A DNA stretch of 64,000 nucleotides from Gigaspora margarita (Eukaryota; Glomeromycota; Glomeromycetes; Diversisporales; Gigasporaceae). The notes beneath the pieces were generated by a model that saw only the letters and a list, made by a program, of their open reading frames with translations, was not told where the DNA came from and did no database searches. A program made the translations under genes and the position numbers. Location: NCBI GenBank assembly GCA_009809945.1, contig WTPW01001548.1, forward strand, positions 36,207 through 100,206, read 5' to 3'. How positions within the stretch are numbered: the first letter of the stretch is position 1; every line of letters begins with the position of its first letter. Shown in pieces: positions 23,988-36,253 of this stretch.

Positions 23988-24284
23988 AGGACCCCGGACA
24001 TCTAGTATAGAGGTCATACTTATAATTTTTCAGCAAAAACACCTAAAATTTGAGAAGCAAAAAACAGTTTTTGGCAATTATCTTGGTATCCAGTAGTCCA
24101 ATTCAAATGAACTTTTTTTAAAATAAAGCTCTCAGTGAGGCGCATCTAACAAAAAAAAAGTTTATTCAATTCTGATTACTGGATTAAAAGTTATTAAAGT
24201 AAATAGATTTTGTTATTTTTAGCAAATTAGATCAAAATTGGCCAAAATCTAGTTATGACCTATATAAAAGATGTCTAGGGTCCT
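23988..24284 (-). mobile_element. MITE-1 copy d inserted in the tandem array
   Basis: Ends aggaccccggacat and atgtctagggtcct. Flanks atttcttg / attttttg match at 7 of 8 positions and both belong to array sequence, so the MITE entered an existing array. Confidence 0.88.
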
Positions 24285-25541
24285 ATTTTTTGTGAACTTT
24301 TTTTGGAATTTTGCCATTCTTTTAAAAAAATTTTTTATAGACTTTTCTTTGGTATTTTGTAAATTTTTTATGGGCTTTCTTTGGTTTTTTAGCATTGGTT
24401 TTTTAGAGTTTTTTGAAAAATTTTTTTGTGAACTTTTGCCAGTATTTCATAAATTTTTTGTAAACTTCTTTTGGATATTTTGCAATTTTTTTTAAAAAAT
24501 TTTATTGAAACTTTCTTTTGGTTTTTTGATAAATTTCTTGTGAACTTTTGGTATTTTTTTTTGAGAAATTTTTTTGTGAACTTTCTTCTGGTATTTTAGC
24601 AAATTTTTTGTAAACTTCTTTAGTTTTTTGGCACTTTTTTTAGAGAATCTTTTGTAAATTTTCTTCTGGTATTTTAGTATATTTATTGTGAACTTCTAGT
24701 ATTGTTTTTAGAAAATTTTTTGTAAACTTTTCTTTGCTATTTTGTAAATTTTTTGTAAATTTGCTTTAGACTTTTAGTATTTTTTTTGAATAATTTTTTT
24801 GTAAACTTTCTTTTGGTATTTTGCAAATTTTTTATAAACTTTTTTTGGTATTTTAGTATTTTTTTTTTAAAGAATTTTCTTGTGGCCTTTTCTTTGGTAT
24901 TTTTGTAAATTTTTTGTAAACTTTCTTTGGTTTTTTAGCATTTTTTTTTGAAAAATTTTTTTATAGATTTTTTTCTAATATTTTGATAAATTTTCTGTAA
25001 ACTTTTTTTAGTTTTTTGATATTGGTTTTTCAAAGTTTTTTAAAGAAGTTTTTTGTAAAATTTTTTCTAATATTTCACAAATTTCTTGTGAACTTTTCTA
25101 GTCTTTTGTATTGGGTTTTCAAGTTTTTTTTAGAGAATTTTTTGTGAACTTTTCTTTGGTATTTTAGTGAATTTCTTGTAAACTTTCTTTGAACTTTTGT
25201 ACTTTTTTTAAAAAAATTTTTTTATAGAATTTTCTTTGGTATTTCAGTAAATTTTTTGTAAATTTTCTCTGGTCTTTTGGCATTTTTTTGAAGAATTTTT
25301 ATGTGAACTTTTTTTCAATATAATAATAATTTTTTTTTTTTATAAAAATTTTTTTTGTTAATTATAAAATTGGTATAAGATTATTATATTATATACAGAG
25401 TTGGTCAAATCACTGGTTGACCAAAAATTTACTAGTCAAACTGGTCTGGTCAAATTGGTCAAATGGTCTGGTCAAATTGGTCAAATGGCTTAGTTTATTA
25501 ATAAAATAAAAATAGTATACAAATTAATATATACTACAGTC

Positions 25542-26321
25542 GTGTGACGATTTAGAAAAGTGGCAGGTTGTCACCCCCCAAGCAGCAGGTTGGAAGTTCG
25601 AATCCACTGAAGACGTTTTGAAAATAAAACCTGTGTTATGGTAACTGTGGCTCAGATTGGTTGGGTAATAATACCTGTAATCTTGGTTCCACTATCTTGA
25701 ATGGGAGCTTCGGCGCAATGGTGTTCATGTAATATCACAAATCCAGGAAACCGGATAAACAGAAACCCCTTGGCAAATCCCCGAGTGAGGAGGTAGATGG
25801 ATAGCTACGACGGCACTACCAGAAGAGGTGGGTGCCGGGCCAGAAAACGAACCTCACGAGGGTTGTAGTAAGCGACATCAGCGGTTTACAGAGATCCGGA
25901 CTGCAAGTATATGGGTAAAGCCGTAGCGTCGGTCGCTGAAAGAAACCGGATGATTAATTGTGTGGAACATGTATCGTTCTGGTAAATTCTATGTCAATCA
26001 GGTTTGATTGGCATAGTGCAGCAGGTCATATCTGGAAATTCATTGAAATAAATGTCATGCCGGATAAGGTCGAATCGTATGAGTTAGGGTGCGGTGGGGA
26101 CAGGCGAGCAAAAATCAGAGAGTTTAATTAGGCAATTCCCGTAGTTGGGTTGCAGGTATGGCAACTAGTGTAGAACCTTAGGGCGGACTACTTAAATTAG
26201 GCACCAAAAGTACACGTGTGGCTAGTTGTACTCTCATTCCAAATGTAATCACTTGTCAATTAAAAATCTAATAAACTCATTCGGCGGGACTGCCAAAGAT
26301 TAAAAAAAAAAATATATATAT
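25542..26321 (+). mobile_element. tRNA-derived SINE, copy 2, with 15-bp TSD
   Basis: The head (about 25,542-25,610) has a degenerate A box (ttagaaaagtgg) and B box aagttcgaatcc, homologous to copy 1. The 3' module runs to about 26,240 and the end is A-rich followed by TA repeats. The perfect direct repeat atatatactacagtc flanks it (25,527-25,541 and 26,322-26,336). That target contains the first five bases of the pogo-like element. Confidence 0.9.
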
Positions 26322-26639
26322 ATATATACTACAGTCAGACCCCCCTAAATGCTACCCTCTAAATGCTACATCCTAAATGCTACCCCTCCTTAAATGCACG
26401 ATAGAAGCGTGGGCTCACTGTGGGACTTATAAGTAAATGCACATTCTTTATTCTGCACGTGCATGCCATTTTTTTGGCCCATTATATATAAAGTCCCTCC
26501 ATAAATGCACTTACATGAGCGATAACCAATCAAAATTCCTGATTTTTACATATAGAAAAAGTACGATTATTATGTACTGTAGCAATATCATTGTAATTTA
26601 GTTAGACTTTTTTTTATTTAATAAATTATACTAATAGTA

Positions 26640-26925
26640 TACATATCATTGCCTTTGTCATGCCATTTATGCTTCATTATCCATTCATACTTCGTTGCCC
26701 AATTCATGCTTTGTTGCCCTATTCATACTTATCGTTCCATCTATGCTTATTGCCTCATCCATGCCTTGTCACCCTGTCCATGCTTTATCATCTTTGTTAC
26801 CTATTCATACTTTGTCGCCTTATTCATACTTTATTGCTCCAATTATGCTGTTCGTTATCATCCAATCATGCTTTGTCATCTATTTATATTTCATCTTTGT
26901 CGTCTATTTATATTTCATAAAGAAT
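26640..26925. repeat. Minisatellite inside the pogo-like element
   Basis: Degenerate units built on catgctttgtcgcc and tattcatactt recur about ten times. Their length keeps several overlapping frames open (up to 98 codons), but the predicted peptides are repetitive and not credible proteins. Confidence 0.65.
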
Positions 26926-27922
26926 TGATTATGGTTAAAACTTAATTCAAAAAAAAAAGTTCATTTTTTTCCTTAACAATCTTCGAACATTTATATGTAA
27001 TTGTTAATTTTCTTGAATTAAAAATTGGAAGATTAAGAAACGTATAGTAAATAAGCGAACATAGTTAAATAAATGAACATTAAGTTGCTTAAATCAATTT
27101 TCGAAAAACTTTTTTTTTAATTTACTTGCAAGTTTTTATCTTGTAATAAATACTTATGGGCCAAGCAAATATTCGTTAATCAGTAAAATGTTTGTTCGTT
27201 AATACAGTATATAAAACTGCAAAAGTAATAGTTATAGTACGTACGTACATGCATGTATATAATAAACGGCTATATGCACATGTGATTATAATTTTTACTA
27301 CGATATTATTGGCTATTATTTAATTGCAACCCCCCTAAATGCATGCCTCAGTGCTGGTCCCGACGATGTGCACTTAGAGGGGTCTGACTGTATATAAATA
27401 TATATGCATATATATACTATATATATTTAAATACCTTTTGACCAATTTGACCAACACTAAACTCTTTGACTAGCTAGTTAAATTGGTCAAACTGGTCTAG
27501 TCAATCTTGACTGTTGACCGGTCTGTGCCAACCCTGAATATACTATAATAAGTTGTATATATTTAATATTAATAAATTAAACGTTAATAAAAATTATTTA
27601 ATTTGTTTGTTAATTGAATCTAAATTAAATTAATTTCTAGAATTTTTTATAGTTATTATATGATCAACTTTCATTAGTTAATTATAGAATCGTTATAATA
27701 ACAGATTATTATTTAGTAATGTTCTATTTATATATACAAATTTTAAAATTTTTTAGCTTTATAAGAGATTATATACAATATCTAGATTTTTTATATACTA
27801 CCAAAAAAATAATTAGTAAAAAAAAGAAATTAATTAATAAAAAATAAGAGTAGATTTGATATATAGAGGATCTTGTATATGTTCTTTTATAGTATTACTT
27901 TTTTCTATAGTTGAGTTAGAAT

Positions 27923-28215
27923 AGGACCCCAGATATCTCTCATATAGATTATAACTGGATTTTGGCCAATTTTGATCTAATTTGCTGAAATGACAAAATA
28001 TATTTACTTTAATAACTTCTAATCTAGTAATCAGAATTGAATAAACTTTTTTTGTTAGATGCGCTTTACTAAGAGCTTCATTTTAAAAAAGTTCATTCAA
28101 ATTGAACTACTGGGTGCCAAGATAATTGCCAAAAACTGTTTTTTGCTTTTCAAATTTTAGGTGTTTTTGCTAAAAAATTTCAAGTATGACCTCTATACTA
28201 GATGTTTGGGGTCTT
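27923..28215 (+). mobile_element. MITE-1 copy e (8-bp TSD)
   Basis: Same orientation as copies a and b. The right end is slightly mutated (ggggtctt). The perfect 8-bp repeat gttagaat lies at 27,915-27,922 and 28,216-28,223. Confidence 0.9.
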
Positions 28216-28867
28216 GTTAGAATTTAGAGTTTGAGTTATTAATATAAAAGTATAGTTAGATTTTAGTAAACTTATATTTTTAAATTAAGATCTTAAATTT
28301 TACTATTTTTTTTATATTTAATACTAGTTTTTATTGCAGTATTATATAAAGTATAAAATTATTACTTTATAATCTTTTTTAAAAAAAACTTATTAAATAA
28401 TATATGGCCAATACTATCTACTATAATAATTAATTATCTTAATTAGGAGCTTTAACTTTCTAAAGCTTTTGTATATCCAAATATATATCCTTTATTATTA
28501 ACTAACTATTGTATGTTTTATTAAAATTGCTTTTTTTTAAATTTTTTTTTTTTACAAAAAGTATATAAAAAAAAAAGAAAATAAAAAATATATATATATA
28601 AAAAGTACAAAAGAAAAATATAAAAAGAAAAAAACAAAAACAAAAAAAAAAGAAAATAATAAAAAAAAAGAACAAAAAATTTTTAGATAATATAGTATTC
28701 AATATTTAAAGATAACACAAACTTTAAAGATCAATAACTTTAATCTAAACAGGATATTAAAAAAAAAAGAAAGCTGCTATTTTGTAGCTAAATTAATTTA
28801 CTACAACTTGGTAGCTTTGTTTTTTAACAAATTATATTAACTAATTAAAATATATAGTTTTAAATAT
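28216..28867. other. A+T-rich spacer
   Basis: No gene. A purine-rich low-complexity run (A with scattered G) occupies about 28,550-28,680. Confidence 0.6.
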
Positions 28868-31045
28868 AAAGCTTTTCTAGATCAACTTACTACTTTTGAT
28901 AACTTACATCTACTTGACTGGAAACATATTTTACCTCAACTTAACAAAATTCCAAAAGGAAGAATTCCTTTATGGTTTACCCTATTGGAAGATAAAGTTA
29001 CTAGTTATTCATTTGAGCGAACTATATATACATACTTTAATCTACCCCAAACTAACTATTATAGTTATACTACTGGACATTCTTTTAAACATACCAAGCC
29101 ATGGCTAATTACTACTTTGAACAATCAAATTATACTAGGCAAAGCATATCGTAAGCCTACTATTTCAGACCATACATTAATAACCCATTGGCAATGTTCT
29201 ATTGAAGAACAATTTACAAGTCTATATCCATTAGCATCTATTAATACATCACCATGCTATAATTGCCCTCTTAATTCAAATACTATTGCAAATAAATGCA
29301 CTATTTTTATACCTACTAGCCATGCTACAAAATTTTTTGGCAGGGTTAATTCTGACAAATCAATCAATTTAAATGCTAACCACTTAGATCTTATTTACTC
29401 TATTGCATATAGAAGCCCTATTCACCTTCTATTTTTACCAAATATTGTAATTTCTCTTGCATTAATCCCTTCTATATTTCAATCTGGTACTGCACTTGAT
29501 ACTTTACAATCAATTGCAAACCAAAACTGCAATTTAACTGAACTTATATTNTACACTGATGGTTCTGTTCTCAATCTNAGCAGCTCCCAATGCTCCATGN
29601 GCATTGGGTGGATACAGCTACAAAACACATCTATTATATATACCTTCCAAGCACAAACTAAATTTTGGCCTTGTTCCTTTAAAGCTAAACTTATTGCAAT
29701 CTTATCTGCAATTTGTACTGCACCCAGAAACTGTAATATTCAAGTTTTTACAGATTTACAATCTGTAATCTCCAAATACAACAATCTTATTAACACTATA
29801 CCACTATCTAAATCTTCAAATATTCCATATTGAACTATTTGGAATATACTACTAAACTTTGCAAAATCATATAATCTTAACATCAAATTCCACAAAGTCA
29901 TTGCACACCAAAATGATGAATTCAACAATAAAGCTGACCAACTAGCACATAGNCACCAAATTGCANCNTATCTTATTTTTAATCCACACAATATATACAA
30001 CCCCCAGCATACACTTTATCTTGATGAATTCCCTATTGAACTTTCTATCCGACGTAGTATAAGAACAATATGCTATGCACAGATAACAGCACTTTGGTCA
30101 TTACAAAACCGCTTCTAGCAATAGATAGCTATCTCTCAACATATTAACTGGAATGCCTTCTGGCTCTATATCAACAACAATTAAAAGATCTGTAACTTCT
30201 CTCATAGTTTTCAATCTTTAGCACTTAAATTATTCAGAGTTAAAATACTTTTGGATGATCTTTCAGTACCACATATTTTGCACAAAAGAAATTCAGAATA
30301 CCCGAATACTTGCTACATATACCACAATGTGAGTGATATACTACATTGGGCTATCTGCCCTACTTCTGATCCATTATTCAGTATTATACAAAGCACATTA
30401 CACACTATTTTGAGTCCTAGTAGACTTGAAACTTCACAAATTAATGCTGAAAATCTTTATTCTCAAATCATAAATTTGGATAGCTTTCAAATTTATCATT
30501 TTTCAAATAGACCTTTATTATTTTCTACTCTATCTGGTTTTATTCCTTTCGAGATTATAAATATGATATGTGAATATACTCCATCTATCAAATCTGCTAG
30601 TTCTTTTACTATTCAATTGCTTCTTAATATCAATCAACAAATCTATACAAAGATTTGAAATTTCCAGATCACAAAACCAGCCCATATCTTTACGACCTTC
30701 TCAAAATAATACTTCATCAACTTATTCATTTTTAAACACTTCTTCTAATAACAATGAACTTACTATACAAACTGCAATTCATAATTTGAAATATGGCTTC
30801 CTAAATGGATTAAATACTCAACACATTTCTCTGACATTCTTCTTTATAACCAAATCTAGGTAAGCTTTGGCCACTCTGGTAGGTTTAGGCTGCAGATAAG
30901 TATTTAAATTATATTTAGATATATGTCTGAGCTTTTACTCTTAACAATAGATTTAAGCAATGAAAGTTTTTGTTTTGTAAAAAATTTCTATTAAATTTAA
31001 TAAAGATAAAAGCATGGTCTCACCTTTAACATTAAAAAAAAAATA
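28868..31045 (+). pseudogene. 5'-truncated LINE: RNase H domain and 3' UTR
   Basis: One frame runs from about 28,871 to 30,658 but is broken by stops at 29,831 (TGA), about 30,115-30,122 (two TAG) and about 30,180. YTDGSVLN and FTDLQSV fit the first and third catalytic segments of RNase H, and KADQLAH the last. The usual glutamate of the second segment is replaced by lysine (FKAKLIA). A later Cys/His stretch (CYIYHNVSDILHWAIC) resembles the zinc-binding tail of LINE proteins. The reverse transcriptase is missing. The element ends in a conserved 3' UTR (30,924-31,040) and an A-rich tail. Several unresolved bases lie within it. Inactive. Confidence 0.85.
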
Positions 31046-31576
31046 ATAAAAAATTATATATATTATAAAATATATATATATATATATATTTTATTACTAT
31101 CTAGTATTTTTGTTACAAAAACTTCATTTTTATAGGTGCTTCTATTGTTACAGAAGTTTCTACAGCTAATGTGTTATTGATATTAGATAAATTAGATGAT
31201 ATAAAAAAATTGTTGTAAATGAAAAGTCTAAAGATTGTTCAGTTGTTAACTCTATAGTTTCAATAGTTTTATCTATAATATTAATATTTTTATCTGATTC
31301 ATACTATTTTTTTTTATCTAAATTAAAATATAATTATTATTTATAAATATATATACCAGATACAATAAATTATAAAAATAAAAAATTTTAAAAATTTTTA
31401 CTATCTTTATAATTTTTTATATACTTTAAGCAGATATTAACAAGGTTTTGATATGAAATACCAACTTTAGATATAGACCAGTCAAAAATGTAGATACACC
31501 AAGACAAAAATTAAAATTATCAATATATAAAAACTTTAAATTTTGGTTATTTGTTTACAATTTTTTTATTAAAAAG

Positions 31577-31725
31577 TNTGTCTGAGCTTTTACTCTTAAC
31601 AATAGATTTAAGCAATGAAAGTTTTTGTTTTGTAAAAAATTTCTATTAAATTTAATAAAGATAAAAGCATGGTCTCACCTTTAACATTAAAAAAAAAAAT
31701 AAAAATAAAAAAAAAAAATAAATAT
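31577..31725 (+). mobile_element. Second copy of the LINE 3' end
   Basis: About 115 bp after an unresolved base at 31,578 are identical to 30,924-31,040, then an A-rich tail follows. The 16-base sequence atataaagcttttcta occurs immediately after this tail and also just before the LINE at about 28,865-28,880, as expected for a target duplication of the whole unit. Confidence 0.75.
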
Positions 31726-31775
31726 ATATATATAAAGCTTTTCTAAATATCCATAGCTAGAGATATATAGCTTAT

Positions 31776-31991
31776 TTATTGCACGGGTTTTATGTAACAA
31801 CCTGTGCTTTTTTCATTTACTTATTGGCATGGAATTGTTACGTCAGACACCGTGCAATAAGATAGTTATTATATGGGTATGTGGAATAACCCATTACACA
31901 CACAGGTTTATATTTAAATTCTATGCCTTCGGCACGGAATATGAACCTGTGTGTAACTGGGTTATTCACTACAACCCATACAATAACTATA
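31776..31991. repeat. Double foldback (hairpin) element
   Basis: Two inverted pairs sit side by side: ttattgcacgg / ccgtgcaataa (31,776 and 31,850), and a long stem of about 48 bp with arms at 31,862-31,910 and 31,943-31,991, containing ggaataaccca and cacacaggttt. The loop holds gccttcggcac. It is non-coding; a MITE-like or structured-RNA origin is possible. Confidence 0.75.
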
Positions 31992-32559
31992 ATATATCTG
32001 GCCTTTTTGGCCAATCAAAGAACAGGAAATTCATATAATTAAAAGGTTATATATTGATCTGATTGCTAATACAAAATCGGATACACATTGCCAGATCTAA
32101 ATAAATAAATATAGATTATTTTTGATTTGTTTTTTTTTGTTGTTTTTGTTTTCTTTGCTTTTTTTGCTTTTTTTGCTTTCTTTGCTAACTAATTTTTTTA
32201 TTTTTTTTATTTATTTATTTAGCTCTTGTTGTTATTTTTATTGTGCTATTACTATTATTGCAATTGGTATTATTGTTGGTATTGTTATTAAATTTCCTCT
32301 AAGTTTAGTATCTTATAGATAATCATATAGGTGGTCTTATAGATAGTTTTTATATTTTTTATAGGTTGTCTTTCATTTTTTTTAATATTTTTATAGAAGT
32401 AGTTTTATGTTTTTTATTTTTTGGCTTGTTTAGAGGTATAAAATCAGCTAGTAAAATAGCTTTAGTAAAGGTTCCTTATTTTTATTTTTTTTTGTTTTAT
32501 TTTCTTTAATTTGTTTAAGTTTTTCCTTTTAGGGTTGCCAAAATATAAAATCCACTATT

Positions 32560-32900
32560 TGTTATTGGTATCATTGTTGTTAGTACTTTTTTTTGCTACC
32601 AATATCATTTGTTAGTATCTCTTTTATTACTAATATTTCTGTTGGTATCTTTTTTTATCACTAGTATTATTATTTGTTGGTATTATTATTTGTTAGTGCT
32701 TTTTTCATCTTTAGTAAGTTGTTTTTAGGCTTTTTTTATCATTGGTGTATTGTTTTTTGGTGCCTCTTTTTGTTACTAGTTTTGTTATTTATTGGTATCT
32801 TTTTTTCATTACTGTGCTAGTGCACTTTTTTGTTATTTGCTAGTATTTTCACTTTATTGTTTGCTAATATTGTATTAAGTTGATTTTAGTAGTACCATGT
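32560..32900 (+). repeat. Degenerate ttgttggtatc / ttgttagtac repeat
   Basis: T-rich stretch in which ttattggtatc, ttgttagtatc and tatttgttagtgc recur every 25-40 bp. No reading frame persists. Confidence 0.55.
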
Positions 32901-32924
32901 CATATTATTTTGTTAGTACTATAT

Positions 32925-33172
32925 GGGGGTGAGTTAGTAGAAAAGGGACAAATTTTTTCTAAATAAAAGTTTTCTTGACTTTATATTTAAATATTTTAAC
33001 AACTATCTTAATAAATTTAATAAATTTTTTTTTATTTTAATTCTATATAATTTTAAGATTAAAATAAAAATTTTTTTAGCAAATTTGATTAAATAGTTGT
33101 TAAGATATTTAAATTTAAAAATTAAAAAAATTTTACTAAAAATGATTTGTCCCTTTTTTACTGACTTACCCC
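32925..33172. mobile_element. MITE-4 copy b (uninterrupted)
   Basis: Inverted ends GGGGTGAGTTAGTAGAAAAG and (from the right) GGGGTAAGTCAGTAAAAAGG, about 248 bp. Internal sequence matches 8918-9366 without the MITE-3 insert. A flanking tatat on both sides may be the target duplication. Confidence 0.8.
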
Positions 33173-36100
33173 TATATTGTGCCAATGCCACATTATACTA
33201 TATTTTGTTAGTATTGTTTCATATCACTATATTGCTATATTTATACTATATACTGTATTATATATATTCTGCTAAAGGTTATTTATATCATATTTAGAGT
33301 TAGGATTAGCAGAAAATAGAATAGATCTAAAGTTAGAATTAGAGTTAGAGTTAGGTAGTAGTGCAGGATTAGTATAAAAGATAGTAGTTATTTGAGTTTA
33401 GTATTAGATTAAAAAGTAGTATATAATATATAAGTGTAAATTTAGAATAATATTTTTTTATAAATTATTATAAATAAATATATAATAAATATAAAATAAA
33501 TATAAAAATAAGTATATAAATCATTTAGCTTGTATACTAATAATTTTAAGATTTAAAGTTTTTTAATTGGTTTGATTATAGGATAAAGTATAATCAAATT
33601 TTAGATTATACAAACCTTCTGATCAACTAATGATTTAAAAAGTAAATTATATATTCTTTGATTATTTTGATTGGTCAATAGACCAGAAATATATAAGTTA
33701 TATATTTCTAGCTAAAGATGTTTAGTAAGCTCTTAAAAATATAGTATTTTTATATAATAAATAAAAAAGTAGATGATTTATTTTTTTTTAATGATCTCTT
33801 GTACCAACTTTTTTTACAAGTACTGACCTATAAAAACTTAACAATTAATATATTTGTATATAACAAACTTTTCTATGTAGCAACTGAGAACAAGAGGTTC
33901 AGATCAGATAGAAAAAACTAAAAAAGATAAAAAAAATTTATTTTTTTGGTACTATCAAAAATGTAGTAGAACCAAAAACTCAGAAGTTTTGTTAAAGTTA
34001 TAGAAGCAATAGCAAAAATATATTTTTGGTTAGCAATATTATTTTGTAAAGCATATACTTTTTTAGTTTTTTACAAGTTGGTACTTTTGATATTTCTTAT
34101 TGGACTTAATAAAATTTTGCCAAAAAGTAGAAAATCTAGTTTATTCTTCCAAAAGATTAGTAATATTTATTTTTCAAATTGGAAATATATGGCTATTCAG
34201 TTAGAGTCAAGTCACAAGTGAATTTTGGATTCTGCAAAATAAACAATGAATGACATATAAGAGATTTTAAATAAAAACTCAAATCAAAATTTCTTTTTAG
34301 AACTTTCTTTAGCTATAGTTTTTTTTTATGTATATACTTAAATAGAGAATTTCTCTATACAGCATTATATAATTTTAATTTTTTACTAAAGTTTTTAATT
34401 GTGCTTTAGTTGCTCTACTTTTTTTTTCTTTTATATTTGTTTTATATCTATATTAAACTTTGTTTTAGCAAGAAAATTTTCTTTGTTTTTCTCTTCTTGG
34501 TGTCTTTTTTTTTATTTGTTAGTATTTGGTATTTTACTTAGATTTTGTAGATACCCTCTTTTTATTTCGTTATCCTTTTATTTTTATTTTATATTTGTTT
34601 TCTTAATAGTTGAGTTTGGATACTATTGATGCTAAATGAAAGGGATTTAAAAAGAAATTCTTTGTTCTTTAATAGGGCTAACAAAGTTATATTTTACCAG
34701 TAGATAATCCTACTGATTTATATTTTAACAATCAGATTTTTATTAAGATCTAGCTTTCTGAAACTAGTGTGACAGATCATATCTGGGCACTTTTGAAGCA
34801 GCTAAATAATGTTAAATTTGTTATTAAGAATAGAATATAGATAATTATTTTAAATAATTGTATGTAGCTAATTTAGAATAAACACTAATGAGATCATCAA
34901 AGAATTAAAAATATATATATAAAAAAGTCCAAAATAGAACACATTAAAACAATTAACCAATCAAATTGGGTTGAATTTATATAATAAATTTTAAAAATTT
35001 TTTAACTAATCCAATCAAATTTAAACAACTTTATAAATATTAAAAATCAACTTTTTTAAAATAAATTAAAGTTTTATTTTTGAATTTTAAAAGTAGAATA
35101 AATATAGCCTTTAAGTATTATATACTGTAGTATAATTAAAACCTATACTATATTTGTATTTAAAGTTTAAAAATATATATAAAAAATACTATATTAAAAG
35201 GTTAAAATAAACTAGCCAAAATTTTATATTGATTTTTCACAGGTAGCTATTAGTTTTTGCTAATATGTAAATATGTTAACAACTTTGTAATTGTAATGAT
35301 TTCTTATAATATCTTATAATTTTTGTTTTTATTTTAGAAACTATAAACACTATTGATCTTTTAAAAAATGTATAATGAAATTTTACTTTTAGTAAAATTT
35401 TGAAAAAGATTATATAAAAGGCTAAAAAGAACCAACTTATAAAGTGTAGAAATTGGTAATAAATAAAATAGTACAGAGGTTCAAAACTTATTGCTGCTAT
35501 TTTTTTTATAGATTTCTAACAACTTTCAATATTCACCAACTACTTGTTTGATAGTTTTTAAACTTCTATTAGGGCGCCCAAACCCAAAAAGAGTATCTTT
35601 TTTAGCACTAATTTATATTTTCAAATAACTAAAAACCCATCAAACTTGAAACTACTAATTCCAATTACTATATAAAAAGTTTTGTATATTTTAATTATAC
35701 TAACTATAAACTTTGTTGCTAGTTTGTTTTGTGGTTGTTAATTTGAAGAATTATTAAAAAGAGATTTTTTTAAATTTTACTATTATTCAATTTTACAATC
35801 ATTTACAATAAGAATTAATTTTGATTTGTAAAGTATATATATCTTATAAAGAGATATATATCTTGTAAAGATATTTAAAAGCATTCTATTATAAAAGGTT
35901 TGAAATAAATAATGATTATTATTTATATACCGGTATTACTTTTAAAAAATACAAATATGATTTGTAATTTGCATATAAAATAAATTAATAGCCCAAATTC
36001 ACACTAGGCCAATATTTATTTAGAGAACATATATTTAATTAGTTTTTCTTATACTAAAGGTTTTTTATATTAAATTAATAAGAATTGTAGTTATTTGTAA

Positions 36101-36253
36101 GGTTTAGTACAAAAGTAAAAATGTTGTCCAAAATTTTTTTTTTTAAAAAAAAATACATATCTACAATTATAGATGTGAAAAACCATATTTAACATGCAAA
36201 AAATATAGTAAAAATAAATTTATCTTAAAACAAATGCATAGTAAAGCATAAAA
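33173..36253. other. A+T-rich region without recognised genes
   Basis: About 35,555-35,765 is a dispersed repeat shared with 8725-8940. Segments near 33,300-33,420 contain aattagagttagagttag runs. The 76-aa open frame at 34,399-34,629 is hydrophobic low-complexity and not supported. The last 150 bases are the 3' flank of Sel1-kinase copy A and resemble the flanks of B and C. Confidence 0.5.

Larger units (their letters stand above)
21783..25318. repeat. Tandem array, unit about 85-90 bp, roughly 40 diverged copies
   Basis: The phrase ggtattttagtaaatttctt followed by gtaaacttcttctggtctttt recurs with spacings near 93, 86, 85, 84, 86 and 90 in the first part of the array. The + strand is T/G-rich and almost lacks C. 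The array is interrupted by a LINE-tail fragment (about 23,312-23,460) and MITE-1 copy d. It resembles a satellite or large minisatellite. Confidence 0.85.
25537..27390. mobile_element. pogo/Tc1-like non-autonomous element split by a SINE
   Basis: Terminal inverted repeats CAGTCAGACCCC ... GGGGTCTGACTG are bounded by TA on both sides (25,535-25,536 and 27,391-27,392), the target of Tc1/mariner elements. The first five bases are separated from the rest by the SINE and its target duplication. Repeated ctaaatgctac units near 26,345-26,395 lie just inside the left end. Without the SINE it is about 1.06 kb and non-coding. Confidence 0.82.
25396..27536. mobile_element. hAT-like outer element with nested insertions
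   Basis: Left end CAGAGTTGGTCAAATC and right end inverted CAGGGTTGGCACAG. Both subterminal zones are rich in ggtcaaa/tggtctggtc motifs. The interior is filled by the pogo-like element and the SINE. No transposase, and no clean 8-bp duplication. Confidence 0.6.

Noticed and set aside
26649-26945. Three overlapping frames of 77-98 codons
   Set aside because: All three lie in a minisatellite whose unit keeps frames open; located inside a mobile element.
28502-28702. 66-codon F-rich frame
   Set aside because: Antisense to an A-rich purine run; low complexity.
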